The translations under genes were made by a program, and so were the position numbers. Shown piece by piece: positions 23,443 to 32,700 of a stretch of 64,000 bases of DNA (positions are counted from its first letter, which is position 1; the number at the start of each line of letters is the position of its first letter). This stretch comes from an uncultured Clostridia bacterium (lineage in GTDB: Bacteria > Bacillota > Clostridia > Oscillospirales > Ruminococcaceae). The notes below the pieces were generated by a model. It searched no databases. It was not told where the DNA came from and saw nothing but the letters and a program-made list of their open reading frames with translations. The DNA is taken from positions 62,001 through 126,000 of the forward strand of contig CANQXS010000002.1 in assembly GCA_947627875.1 (NCBI GenBank), written 5' to 3'.

Positions 23443-23967
23443 ATGGCTAATACAAAAATTGAAAATACAGTTGAAGAGACTGCCGTAAATGCGGCGGAAC
23501 CTAAGAAGCAGTATAAGGTCAAGTCAAATCTTGACCCAAATACCATTATAACCGTTAAAAACGGTTTCCACGGTCAGCTTGTTTATAAGAGCAAGAAAAC
23601 CTCTGAGACCTTTATCTGGGAAGGATTCGGTGACGAGCAGGATATGGAGTTGCAGGAGCTTAAGAACGCTCGCAATTCTGCGAGAGCTTTCTTTGAGAAC
23701 AACTGGTTCCTGATAGATGATCCTGAAGTTCTTGATTATCTTGGCGTTACTCAGTATTACAAGAACGCCCTTACTTATGAAACCTTTGACGAACTCTTTA
23801 AGAAGAAACCGTCTGAGGTCAAAGCTATTCTTGCAAAGCTTTCTAAGGGTCAGCGTAATTCTGTGGCCTATAGAGCGCGTCAACTTATTGCAGATGGTCT
23901 CCTTGATTCTTTAAAGGTTATAGACACACTGGAAGAGTGCTTGGGAATTGAACTGATTGAGAGATAA
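23443..23967 (+). CDS. Phage head protein of unknown function, 174 aa
   Basis: Starts MANTKIENTVEE after AAAGGAG. The N-terminal 30 residues are disordered and acidic, then a beta-rich part (NTIITVKNGFHGQLVYKSKK) and a helical C-terminal half. Placed between capsid and connector genes. It resembles in layout small proteins linked to head completion. No family recognised. Confidence 0.6.
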   Translation: MANTKIENTVEETAVNAAEPKKQYKVKSNLDPNTIITVKNGFHGQLVYKSKKTSETFIWEGFGDEQDMELQELKNARNSARAFFENNWFLIDDPEVLDYLGVTQYYKNALTYETFDELFKKKPSEVKAILAKLSKGQRNSVAYRARQLIADGLLDSLKVIDTLEECLGIELIER

Positions 23968-23978
23968 GGGAGGTCAAT

Positions 23979-24428
23979 ATGAACATTAGTTTTGATATGT
24001 TTATAAACGCCTTTCTTATGAAGATATCGGAATTCGAGCTTCTATCTCTGGAGATCCCAGATCGCACTGCCATCGTTGATGAATATCTGAAACGGGCTAT
24101 TGCTGACTTTCGACATGTTTGTCAATATGATTTTGTGACTACGCGAAACGACGAAACGAGACAGTTTGATGTTGAAGTAGAACCAGAAGACGTTGACGAA
24201 CTGGTGGGAATTATTTCAGAGGGAATGGTCGTCCAGTGGCTAAAGCCATATGTGAATAAGCAGGAATTGTTAGAAAACATTCTCAACACAAGAGACTTTA
24301 CTACCTACTCTCCTGCTGAACTTTTGTATCGTGTTAGAGATACATATGAGAAAGCCCGTAGGGAATATACGAATATGATTAGGGAGTATTCGTATAACCA
24401 CGGCGACTTGACGAATTTGCACATATGA
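23979..24428 (+). CDS. Probable head-tail connector (adaptor) protein
   Basis: 149 aa, mostly helical, with a ribosome binding site GGGAGG. The helical bundle pattern (VDEYLKRAIADFRHVCQYDF...VDELVGIISEGMVVQWLKPYV) and its place as an early gene after the capsid suggest the adaptor that binds the portal (gp15/gp6-like). It overlaps the next start by 4 nt. Assignment is by synteny and secondary structure only. Confidence 0.55.
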   Translation: MNISFDMFINAFLMKISEFELLSLEIPDRTAIVDEYLKRAIADFRHVCQYDFVTTRNDETRQFDVEVEPEDVDELVGIISEGMVVQWLKPYVNKQELLENILNTRDFTTYSPAELLYRVRDTYEKARREYTNMIREYSYNHGDLTNLHI

Positions 24429-24766
24429 TATACGAAACAAGAACGGGGCTGAGCGTTCAGTCCGAACTGTTGGAGAAATATTTCCAGTATCTCGTGAATC
24501 AGTTCTTTAAGATTCTCCCTATACGAGAAGATGAGGAAAAGACATTTTCAACATATGTGCAGAGCTTGCAAGCCGAGCTTGTGGGCTGCAAAGAGTTTGT
24601 GGATTTATTTAATACCGACTCTCGTTTTTTAACTCTGATATCTATTTTGCAGTATTTTATCAGCAATCCGAAGTGCGAGGTGGCAGTGGTGAGACGCGAA
24701 GTCTTTAAGGCAATCTCAATCTGTAACAAGCTAAAAGATAAGTTTGTGTCGGAGGTTGTGAAATGA
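24425..24766 (+). CDS. Phage head-tail joining region protein, 113 aa
   Basis: A helical protein (SELLEKYFQYLVNQFFKILPIREDEEKTFSTYVQSLQ) whose start overlaps the previous stop (ATGATA) and whose stop overlaps the next start (ATGAGT). Strict coupling suggests assembly with the neighbouring connector proteins. Family not recognised. Confidence 0.6.
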   Translation: MIYETRTGLSVQSELLEKYFQYLVNQFFKILPIREDEEKTFSTYVQSLQAELVGCKEFVDLFNTDSRFLTLISILQYFISNPKCEVAVVRREVFKAISICNKLKDKFVSEVVK

Positions 24767-25530
24767 GTGTATGGGATTTATATGATAAGCAATCCGAGGT
24801 TCGAGGCAGCAGCAAACGAGAGGCTGTATTAGCTCGCGAGGAGCGAATGTTAACAAGGAAGCTCAAGGACAGTCTGTCTTATCATAAGGTCTTGATTGAC
24901 GGTGTTGAGCAGAAAGTTGCCATTATCAATTCTGACAACCTTAACGAAAAGAGTATCTTCTCTTTACCTAAGGAAGATATTACTCTTGGTGGGCTGGTTA
25001 GTTGGATGGATAATAAATGGCTTGTGACCGAACGTGACGCCAATACCGAAGTATATACAAAGGCTAAGATGATTCAGTGCAACCACTTATTAAAGTGGAT
25101 TGACAGTAACGGCGTGATACAGCAGCAGTGGTGCGTGATTGAGGACGGCACGAAATATCTTACGGGTGAGCTGGAGGATAGGAACCTTGTCGTTACTCGC
25201 GGTGACTCTCGTATTGCAATGACTATCGCAAGAAATGAGAAAACCTTGTTGTTCGACAGAACGACACGTTTTCTTATTGACGATCCGCTTACAAGACATA
25301 AGCTCGCTTATGCTTTGACAAAGCCGCTGCATGTTGGCTGGACTTATAATGATCATGGCGTGTTCAGCTTTGTTTTACAGGAAGTGACTGCCACCGATGA
25401 TGATAACCACGAATTAGGAATTGCGGATTATTATAAATACCATCCTAAAGATGTTACTAACTTGCCCGATTCGGATACGGTTATTAACCCCGAAAACAAA
25501 AACGATGTTGGAAGGGAGGTATGGCTGTGA
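24763..25530 (+). CDS. Probable head closure protein
   Basis: 255 aa. After a helical N-terminus, residues of about 45-240 are beta-rich (LVSWMDNKWLVTERDANTEVYTKAKMIQCNHLLKWID...). This pattern and the position after the adaptor gene resemble the stopper/head closure proteins that plug the portal before tail joining. It overlaps both neighbours. Inference by position. Confidence 0.55.
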   Translation: MSVWDLYDKQSEVRGSSKREAVLAREERMLTRKLKDSLSYHKVLIDGVEQKVAIINSDNLNEKSIFSLPKEDITLGGLVSWMDNKWLVTERDANTEVYTKAKMIQCNHLLKWIDSNGVIQQQWCVIEDGTKYLTGELEDRNLVVTRGDSRIAMTIARNEKTLLFDRTTRFLIDDPLTRHKLAYALTKPLHVGWTYNDHGVFSFVLQEVTATDDDNHELGIADYYKYHPKDVTNLPDSDTVINPENKNDVGREVWL

Positions 25531-26042
25531 GTCAAAACCAAAAACAGCTTGAGCCATTTTTTAATTACAAGTCGCAGCTTATGAAGGACTTATTGACAAA
25601 CGAGTCTATAGTGAAATTGATTGACGATGAGCTACCCTTTGAACACGCGCTAAGTCTTGAATATTCTCAGGTATTTCCGTATGAGTTTGTTCCTGAAACG
25701 GCAGTACACGGATATACCTACATATGTTGCGAGGTTGATATTCAAAAGGCGTTAAACAAAACATACCTTCTACCTACGCTTTATATATGGGTGTTTGCAC
25801 ATAAGAGCAAATTGAGGCTTCCGCAGGGCGGGCTTCGGGTGGACAACCTTTGCAGTGAGATTGCCGAGGCAATTAACGGCAGTAGGTTTTATGGGCTTGG
25901 AGAATTAGATCTTTATTCCGTCAAGCGCTATGCACCCATGACAGATTATCAGGGCAAAGTAATGACCTTTACGGCTACTGACTACAATCATTTGCACGAT
26001 CCTAATAAGGCTATGCCGAGCAATCGCAGGGTTGGTGCATAA
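25527..26042 (+). CDS. Probable tail terminator/joining protein
   Basis: About 171 aa. I prefer the GTG at 25527, which is 7 nt after GGGAGG; the ATG at 25521 touches that site. The alpha/beta pattern (PFEHALSLEYSQVFPYEFVP...LPTLYIWVFAHKSKLRLPQGGLRVDNLCSEIAEAING) matches tail completion proteins. Position between head closure and tail tube genes supports this. Low sequence evidence. Confidence 0.5.
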   Translation: MSQNQKQLEPFFNYKSQLMKDLLTNESIVKLIDDELPFEHALSLEYSQVFPYEFVPETAVHGYTYICCEVDIQKALNKTYLLPTLYIWVFAHKSKLRLPQGGLRVDNLCSEIAEAINGSRFYGLGELDLYSVKRYAPMTDYQGKVMTFTATDYNHLHDPNKAMPSNRRVGA

Positions 26043-26767
26043 TGGCTACTATAAACATTTTGTTTAAAAACAGATATGCGATCAATGACGATATCGGAAT
26101 ATGTATTCCGACTGTAGAAGAAGTTCTCGACAATGAGGATTCTTATTACGGATTGGTTGCAGCGTTGACGGCTATGCCTATGGACTTAATGGTGCAGCTC
26201 GATGACGCTGGAATTGATTTCACGACTATTGATGAGTATGAGCTTTTTTTAATGCTTTTTAAGGATATCCAAAGACAAGGGCTTGATACCCACTTGATCT
26301 TTGGGGATCTTGATATATCGAAATTTGAAATCATGGTTAATTCCAAGACGAATCAGGTTGTTTTGTATGACCGCCAAAATGATATTGTCATTGACAGACT
26401 GATTCAAAATCAAATCGCCAACACACTGCGTAAGATTCATAATCTTGAAAAGAATGATCGTCGTCCAGGAAATGAGGAGGGAAAGATATACTTGCTTGAT
26501 CTTGCCCGCAGAAAGATGAAGCGGCACCGTCGTTCCCAAGAATCGCAGCTGGAACAGATAATTATTTCGATGGTTAATACCGAACAGTATAAGTATAATT
26601 ATGAATCCACGAAGCAGTTGACCATATACCAGTTTAACGAAAGCGTGAAACAAGTTATCAGAAAAATCAATTATGACAACAGGATGCATGGCGTATATTC
26701 TGGTACGATAAACACAAAAGATTTGAGCCAGGATGATTTCAACTGGCTCGCACATTCAGACAAATAA
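26042..26767 (+). CDS. Phage tail-region protein of unknown function, 241 aa
   Basis: Starts MATINILFKNRY with the TAATG overlap to the previous gene. The middle is mixed alpha/beta. Around residues 133-190 it has a strongly basic helical stretch (ARRKMKRHRRSQESQ), and the end is NWLAHSDK. It lies directly before the tail tube gene. No family recognised. The basic segment suggests interaction with nucleic acid or acidic partners. Confidence 0.6.
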   Translation: MATINILFKNRYAINDDIGICIPTVEEVLDNEDSYYGLVAALTAMPMDLMVQLDDAGIDFTTIDEYELFLMLFKDIQRQGLDTHLIFGDLDISKFEIMVNSKTNQVVLYDRQNDIVIDRLIQNQIANTLRKIHNLEKNDRRPGNEEGKIYLLDLARRKMKRHRRSQESQLEQIIISMVNTEQYKYNYESTKQLTIYQFNESVKQVIRKINYDNRMHGVYSGTINTKDLSQDDFNWLAHSDK

Positions 26768-26784
26768 AAGAAGGAGAAATAGAT

Positions 26785-27612
26785 ATGAGATTCAATATCA
26801 ATGACCTCACTATTACAACTCTTGATAGCATTATCGCCTTTGATATTATCGACGGTTCGTGGCTCTTTACTCTTGACGAGTTGCAGAATGCCACCATTGC
26901 GAATACCGAAGATAAGTTAGATATCACGGGTAAGGGCGGTCGTAAGCTCACTTCTATCAAGAGAAACAAGGCTGTTACCATTTCTGGTGCTAACGGTCTT
27001 ATCTCTGGTGGACTGCTTGCTACTCAGGTTGGCAGCGAGTTTGAAGCCAAAGACAGTACTCCCGTTAGGTGGTACGACTATCTTACCATTCAATCCGATA
27101 AGGCTACTACCAATTATAAGGCTGTAGGCACTGTTGGTAACGAGATTGGCAAGGCTTATATCAAGAACACCAACGGCACTATTAAGGAAGTTGTTACTCA
27201 GAACACTGAGGCTGGCGAACAGCAGTTTGCTTACAATCCTACAAGCAAGGAACTCACCTTCAACACTGGAACGTATCCTGACGGCACCCAGGTTGTAGTT
27301 TACTACACTCGTAATATTGCCGGCAGCGTTCTTAAGAACATTTCCGATCACTACTCCACTAAGGCTATGCTTTATATTGACGCTACTGGCGAAGACAAGT
27401 GCGGTAATCTTTATCACATTCAGTTCTTCATTCCTAAGGCTGACTTCAGCGGTACGTTCAATATTGAGTTCGGAGACAATCAGGCCGTACATAACTTCGA
27501 GGCGGAGTCTCTCGCGTCCTCTGGTCTGTGCGGCGGTGCGTCGTCTGACGGATCGGATAACTTCTGGACTTATACCGTCTTCGGTGTCAACGCCGAGGAC
27601 GTCGAGGATTAA
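26785..27612 (+). CDS. Major tail tube protein
   Basis: 275 aa, beta-rich, with biased codon use as expected of an abundant protein and an AAGGAG binding site. The sequence includes a typical tail-tube core (GKGGRKLTSIKRNKAVTISG...LISGGLLATQVGSEF) and ends in a small beta domain (FSGTFNIEFGDNQAVHNFEAESL). It lies before the chaperone and tape-measure genes. Polymerises into the flexible siphophage tail tube. Confidence 0.8.
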   Translation: MRFNINDLTITTLDSIIAFDIIDGSWLFTLDELQNATIANTEDKLDITGKGGRKLTSIKRNKAVTISGANGLISGGLLATQVGSEFEAKDSTPVRWYDYLTIQSDKATTNYKAVGTVGNEIGKAYIKNTNGTIKEVVTQNTEAGEQQFAYNPTSKELTFNTGTYPDGTQVVVYYTRNIAGSVLKNISDHYSTKAMLYIDATGEDKCGNLYHIQFFIPKADFSGTFNIEFGDNQAVHNFEAESLASSGLCGGASSDGSDNFWTYTVFGVNAEDVED

Positions 27613-27614
27613 GT

Positions 27615-27935
27615 ATGGCACAAATTATGAAAACATGTAGGAACTGCGGTAAGCAATACGAAGCTTGCCGCACTCCTAATCCTATGGGTATCCCGAGGTG
27701 GAGGGATGTTGCTTGCTCTCCTCGGTGCTATCAAGCTTATGTTTCCAAAGTAATGGCCAAGCGTGAGGAAGAGCTGAGGGTTGCTGACAGCACTCCCGAC
27801 TTGCCTCAAGAGCCGATTACCACAGAGATAGATAACGGCGTGGTTGAAGCTGACGAGGCGGAATCCGCGCAGGAAGAGACAGAACCGACTGTCTCAAAAA
27901 AGAAAAAGAAAGTTCCTTCAGAAGAAGTGGTATAA
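27615..27935 (+). CDS. Small zinc-finger protein, 106 aa
   Basis: The N-terminus has CRNCGKQY and ACSPRCYQAY, giving a CxxC...CxxxC zinc site in the first 45 residues. The rest is acidic and disordered, ending in a lysine run (SKKKKKVPSE). It starts 2 nt after the tail tube gene stop. It may be a nucleic-acid-binding or assembly factor. A hairpin terminator follows. Function unknown. Confidence 0.65.
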   Translation: MAQIMKTCRNCGKQYEACRTPNPMGIPRWRDVACSPRCYQAYVSKVMAKREEELRVADSTPDLPQEPITTEIDNGVVEADEAESAQEETEPTVSKKKKKVPSEEVV

Positions 27936-27945
27936 TTCCGACCGA

Positions 27946-27985
27946 AGCCCCACATGTCTTTAAGCAGTGCTTAAACTGTGGGGCT
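27946..27985 (+). terminator. Terminator after the tail tube unit
   Basis: AGCCCCACA (27946-27954) pairs perfectly over 9 bp with TGTGGGGCT (27977-27985), with an inner TTTAAGC/GCTTAAA stem. ATATTTAAT follows. Probable terminator between abundant tube and less abundant tail genes. Confidence 0.7.
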
Positions 27986-28005
27986 ATATTTAATAGGAGA
28001 AATTT

Positions 28006-28446
28006 ATGGAGCAAATACGTTTAATCATAGATAACGACGTACTACAGCGATATAATCAATACTACTTCTCCATTCATACACGCGCATCTATTCCCCCTAT
28101 AAAGCGTCCGTATCACGAAAGTATAAACGCTTGGATGATACTTAAACGCTATGCGATGAACGCCTTAAAACAAAAATGGAAAGACTTTATTAAATGGTTC
28201 GTTATCGAACAAGGTTATGATAACCTGCACATTCAACATTGTGAAATAAGTCAAACCATTTATTACCCCGACAATCGCCGCCATGACACGGACAACAGCG
28301 TACCAAAATTCATTTTGGACGGTCTTGTTGAAAGCGGAATGATTGTTGACGATGATTCAAATCACATTGAGAAACTTACGCTTTTGTGCAAGCGCGATAT
28401 GAACCATCCTCGAACAGAGATATTGATAAAAATTAAATCGGAATAA
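28006..28446 (+). CDS. RusA-like Holliday junction resolvase
   Basis: 146 aa. The stretch RRHDTDNSVPKFILDGLVES followed by GMIVDDD is the RusA signature (DxDN, the K before ILDGL, and the final DD of the active site). RusA dimers cut four-way junctions and help resolve branched DNA before packaging. It is unusual that this DNA enzyme lies inside the tail module, between tail tube and tape-measure genes, preceded by its own terminator. Confidence 0.85.
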   Translation: MEQIRLIIDNDVLQRYNQYYFSIHTRASIPPIKRPYHESINAWMILKRYAMNALKQKWKDFIKWFVIEQGYDNLHIQHCEISQTIYYPDNRRHDTDNSVPKFILDGLVESGMIVDDDSNHIEKLTLLCKRDMNHPRTEILIKIKSE

Positions 28447-28461
28447 AAGGAGGTTTGCTAT

Positions 28462-29103
28462 ATGGCAGACAAGATTAAAAGAATTTCAGTAAACGCATTT
28501 GATAAGGTTCTGCACGAATCCCCCGCGAATCAGGTAGCAATAGATTGGCACGGCAACGAGCTGGTGATTACTCCAACACTGTCACTTGAGGACATGCTAC
28601 AGTTTGTCACCAGTGTTGTGAAGAGCTGCTACGATCAGGAGACAGGCAGTTATACGCCTGAGAATAAGTATTTTGCAATATACGGCTGTGTGCTGGCATT
28701 ATATGCTAATTTCACACTGCCTAAGAATTTGAGCCATAGGTATGATTTGATATATCGCACTGACGCAGTGGGAACTGTGTTATGTCATATCAACATTGAT
28801 CAATATAATGAAATTTGTTCTGCAATAAACGCTACATTAGACCACATGTCTCAGATTCAGATTGAGAGTGCTAACAAACAGGTTGCTGCATTATATTCCT
28901 CTCTTGAAAACATTGAGAGTACAATGAGCGAGTTGTTTAAGAACGTAACTCCCGAATCGTTTAACGGCATTATGGGGGCGCTGGCGGGCGGCAAGATTGA
29001 CGAGGGTAAGATTATGCAAGCCTATCTTGACAGCAAGCGAGAGAGCGCGAACGGCGTTAGTCAGGACGCTACTCCCCCGATAGAGATGACTACAAAAGAG
29101 TAA
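28462..29103 (+). CDS. Probable tail assembly chaperone
   Basis: 213 aa, AAAGGAGG upstream. The N-terminus is beta-like (VAIDWHGNELVITPTLSLEDMLQFV), the rest is helical, and the C-terminus is disordered. Position between tail tube and tape measure suits the gpG-type chaperone that coats the tape measure. I see no convincing slippery site at its end, and the next frame is separated by 7 nt, so no -1 frameshift product is proposed. Confidence 0.55.
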   Translation: MADKIKRISVNAFDKVLHESPANQVAIDWHGNELVITPTLSLEDMLQFVTSVVKSCYDQETGSYTPENKYFAIYGCVLALYANFTLPKNLSHRYDLIYRTDAVGTVLCHINIDQYNEICSAINATLDHMSQIQIESANKQVAALYSSLENIESTMSELFKNVTPESFNGIMGALAGGKIDEGKIMQAYLDSKRESANGVSQDATPPIEMTTKE

Positions 29104-29110
29104 TTTTATT

Positions 29111-29668
29111 ATGATATATATGAGATCAATACAGGCAAAGGCGAACAAGTGTTTGAAGAGTGGAGAATGGAAAAAGAGGATTGAGCAACGCATAGACCAG
29201 GAAATGCTTAGCAGAGGCGGCAAGAAAATAGGTCGCGCTAATATGCGCGATATGGCTGAAAGGTTTATTGAAGTTATGCAGGATTCTCTTTCCAATGTTG
29301 AAGGAAACTCGTTTGCAAGCGGGCAACTCGGCAGCGAGATTGTCGCGGAGTTAAAGAATCTCACATATTCAGAACCAATCAGACTTGGTAAAAATCGTTA
29401 TTCCATTTCGATTTACTTCAATGGAGAGCTTAGTCGCGAGTCGTTACAGCCCGCGATATATGAAGGTATAAGTAACATTGCCGCGCTTCTCAATAAAGGC
29501 TACGACGCAGGACACGCTATCTCTGGTATGTGGCACGGACAGCCCACAGAGAGCTTGCCTGAGCGTCAGGGGGCTCACTTTATTGAGGACGCAGTCAGGT
29601 ATTTTTTCCAATGCTATGCACAAGATTACGGAATCGTTGACATTAAGCTTAACGAAATATACAACTAA
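29111..29668 (+). CDS. Tail assembly protein of unknown function, 185 aa
   Basis: Starts MIYMRSIQAKANKCLKS; a second ATG at 29120 is possible and the binding site is weak. Helical basic N-terminus, then an amphipathic domain with FNGELSRESLQPAIYEG and a glycine/histidine stretch (GYDAGHAISGMWHGQ). Placed directly before the tape-measure gene, which is the usual place of the second chaperone component or a minor tail protein. Confidence 0.55.
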   Translation: MIYMRSIQAKANKCLKSGEWKKRIEQRIDQEMLSRGGKKIGRANMRDMAERFIEVMQDSLSNVEGNSFASGQLGSEIVAELKNLTYSEPIRLGKNRYSISIYFNGELSRESLQPAIYEGISNIAALLNKGYDAGHAISGMWHGQPTESLPERQGAHFIEDAVRYFFQCYAQDYGIVDIKLNEIYN

Positions 29669-29683
29669 CAATTAACCATAAGA

Positions 29684-29715
29684 AAGGATTGGATTAAAGC
29701 CAATCCTTATTTTTA
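29684..29715 (+). terminator. Terminator before the tape-measure gene
   Basis: AAGGATTGG (29684-29692) pairs over 9 bp with CCAATCCTT (29700-29708) and is followed by ATTTTTATT. Good rho-independent terminator, though phage transcription clearly has to continue through or restart. Confidence 0.75.
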
Positions 29716-29736
29716 TTCACAAAGGACGGTGGTGAA

Positions 29737-32700
29737 ATGGCTGGGAAAGGTAATAGAGACTTTGAACTCGTTGTTGGTTTAAATCCGTCACTGAGTTTAA
29801 AAGAAATGCAATCAGACATCTCTTCGCTGATTACTGATTTAAATGCTAAAAACTTCAAAATTAAAGTCGGTGTTATCGTTAACACAGCCGATCTGAAGCA
29901 GCAAGTAGAAGCTGCGCTGAGTGATACTGTCGCCACGCCCAAAAATGGTGGCGGCGGCGGAGGCGGGTCGCAGAGCAAAGAAGCTCAAAAGCTCACCAAA
30001 GATATGCAAGCTTATGGCTCCGCCTTATCTCAAGTCAGTAAACTTCTTACGGAACTTCGCACAAAGCAGACAGGTTGGTCTGCGTCTGCGAACACACCTC
30101 AGGGAGAAGCACTGACAAATTATATCTCTCAGTTAGAAACCTTAAGGACACGCTTGGAGCAGGGTGAACTGACCTCTAAGGAATTTGCGACGCAGTTTAC
30201 CTTGATACGCGGTGAAGCTGCAAATACGGCTGATGAAATGCAGAGACTGGGTTTAGCGCAAGCCGCAGCTAATCCCAACTATATAAAAGACCAGACTAAG
30301 GAATACGCGAAGAGCTTACAGACGTTAAACGATTTACTCGGTCGCGTCACCGACCACCAAAATAAATGGACGGCGGCTAAGAATGGGAGTACAAGCGGCG
30401 AATATGAGAGGCTGCAAGATTATGCCGATACTATTTCTACGCTAATATCGCGTCTTAACTCTGGTACATTAACACAAGAAGAGTTTAACACAAGCGTCGC
30501 TAAGCTTAAGCAAGAGATTGGTGCTTCTGAAACCGCAATAAAAGGTGCGGGCGAGGCTACCAAGAGCTGGTCTGATAGAATCGGCGGGTTAATGCAGAAG
30601 TTCTCTGAGTGGTTTAGCCTAACTCGTGTTATAATGGCGGTCTATCGTGCGATTCGGCAGATGATATCTGCGTCTATCGAATTGGACGACGCTATGACAC
30701 AGTTAAAGATAGTTACTAAGGATACCGATGACGTATATGCAAGATTCGGCGATAACATTGCCAATACTGCCAAGAAGATCGGCTCGTCTATTACGGACTT
30801 ACTTAGTTCTACTACAACGTTCGCAAGGTTAGGATATTCGCTTGACGAATCATCTGCACTTGCTGAATATACTGCCATGCTCCAGAACGTCGGCGATATC
30901 GACGTTTCGGCGGCGCAGGACGCTATTACTGCGATTATTAAAGCGTTTGACGTTGACGTAAACGACATTGAGTCCATTATGGACAAACTGGTCGTTACTG
31001 GTAACAACTTCCCAATTTCAGTTGCACAGATTGCCGAAGGTATGAACAATGCTTCATCGGCGTTAGCTGCTGCTGGAAACACATTTGAACAGCCGGTGGC
31101 TCTTTTAACGGCCGCCAATGTGACGGTGCAAAATGCCGCAAAATCTTCAACAGGTTTGAGAACTATTGCGGCTCGTATCCGTAATACTAAGACCGAGCTT
31201 GATGACCTGGGCGAGGAAATGTCGGAGGCTTCTTACGAGGAGCTTGTTCAGCAGCTTACAGATTTCAACGTAGCGTTGACCACAGCTAATGGAGAATACA
31301 GAAGTACATACGATATCATGGCTGACATTGCAAAGCAGTGGGGCAAAATGACAAGTATGGAACAGGCGGCTCTTGCAACAGCCATGTCTGGTACAAGACA
31401 GCAAGCGGTATTCTATTCAATTATTGAACAGTTCCAAGAAGCTGAAGGCGCAATGCAGTCTATGGCTGGCAGCGCAGGAGAACTTCAAAAGTCATATGAC
31501 ATTTATCTCGAAAGTGTAACAGCACACATCAATGAATTTAAGGCTGCGTTCCAAGAACTTGGCTCTAATACATTTGAAAGCGATTTCTTGAAACAGCTTG
31601 TAGATTTAGGCACAGATTTAGTCGAGGCTCTCAACTGGCTGGTCGAAATTATCGACGCAGTCGGCGGGCTTAATACTGTTCTTAAAACGACGATTATTCT
31701 GCTTGCAACATTGAATGGTGCAAAGATAGTAGCCTCACTATCAAAGGTGGGTACGTCGATAGCAAATATCGGTGCAGACTTAACAAGGCTGGGCGGTAAA
31801 CTGTCATTCGTTATTGAGAATGGCGGTGGACTTTCTGAGATATTCCGCACACTTGGCACGTCTGCTTATGCCGCTAATGTAGCGGTCGGTGCTGTAACGG
31901 CGGCCATTATTGTGGCTATATCGTTGTATAAGTCATACAAAGAACACCTTGAACAGGTTGCAAAGCAAGCAGAACAGGCGGCAGAAACTTCTCGCAATAA
32001 TGTCAGAGCCCTTGAGGAACTCCGCACCCAGTTAGAGAGCGGGAGCGAATCAGTAGACACCCTTACTGAGGCGTTTAAGAATCAGCTCAAGACTATGGGC
32101 TACACTGAGGAACAGATTCAGTCGCTGACAAATAGATACACCAATCTTGCCTCGGCGATAGACGCTGCCAGCGAACAGGCGTTAAAACAATCGTATGCTG
32201 ACAGTCGTGCTAATGTTGACGCGCAATTTAATTCGTCTCGCGGCTTGTGGGGCAATACATTCTCCAAAGACCTGGGGCCTGAGGTCGGTTCAGGAAATAT
32301 GCGTGTTTGGATAACCGATCTCGAAGAGTATAAGTCTTCTGTTAAAGAACTCAACCAGTTAATGTCGCAGGTTGATAGCAAGACAGGAGAGGGGTTATAC
32401 GAATACTATAATAGGTTGAAAGCGCTGCGCGAGGAACTCGCTGAAGGCGCGCTCAACGATAATAGTTTATACGATTCATATCTTTATGAGAACGTTTCCA
32501 AATATCTCGGTCTTTTAGAAGATGATTTTGGAGACTTCTTCAGTGCAGTTGAAAATGCTAATAATGCGACTCAGGATTATCTGACAACATGGTCTGAATC
32601 TCAAGATTTCTATAAGGTTCTTCCCGATGACGCTGCGGAACAGTTTAATCAGAATGTCAGCAAGGTTGTAGACGGCTACATGACGCTTGATGAGGCACAG

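Noticed and set aside
28462-29668. A -1 frameshift joining the two tail chaperone genes
   Set aside because: The frames do not overlap (7-nt gap) and no slippery heptamer was seen near the first stop.
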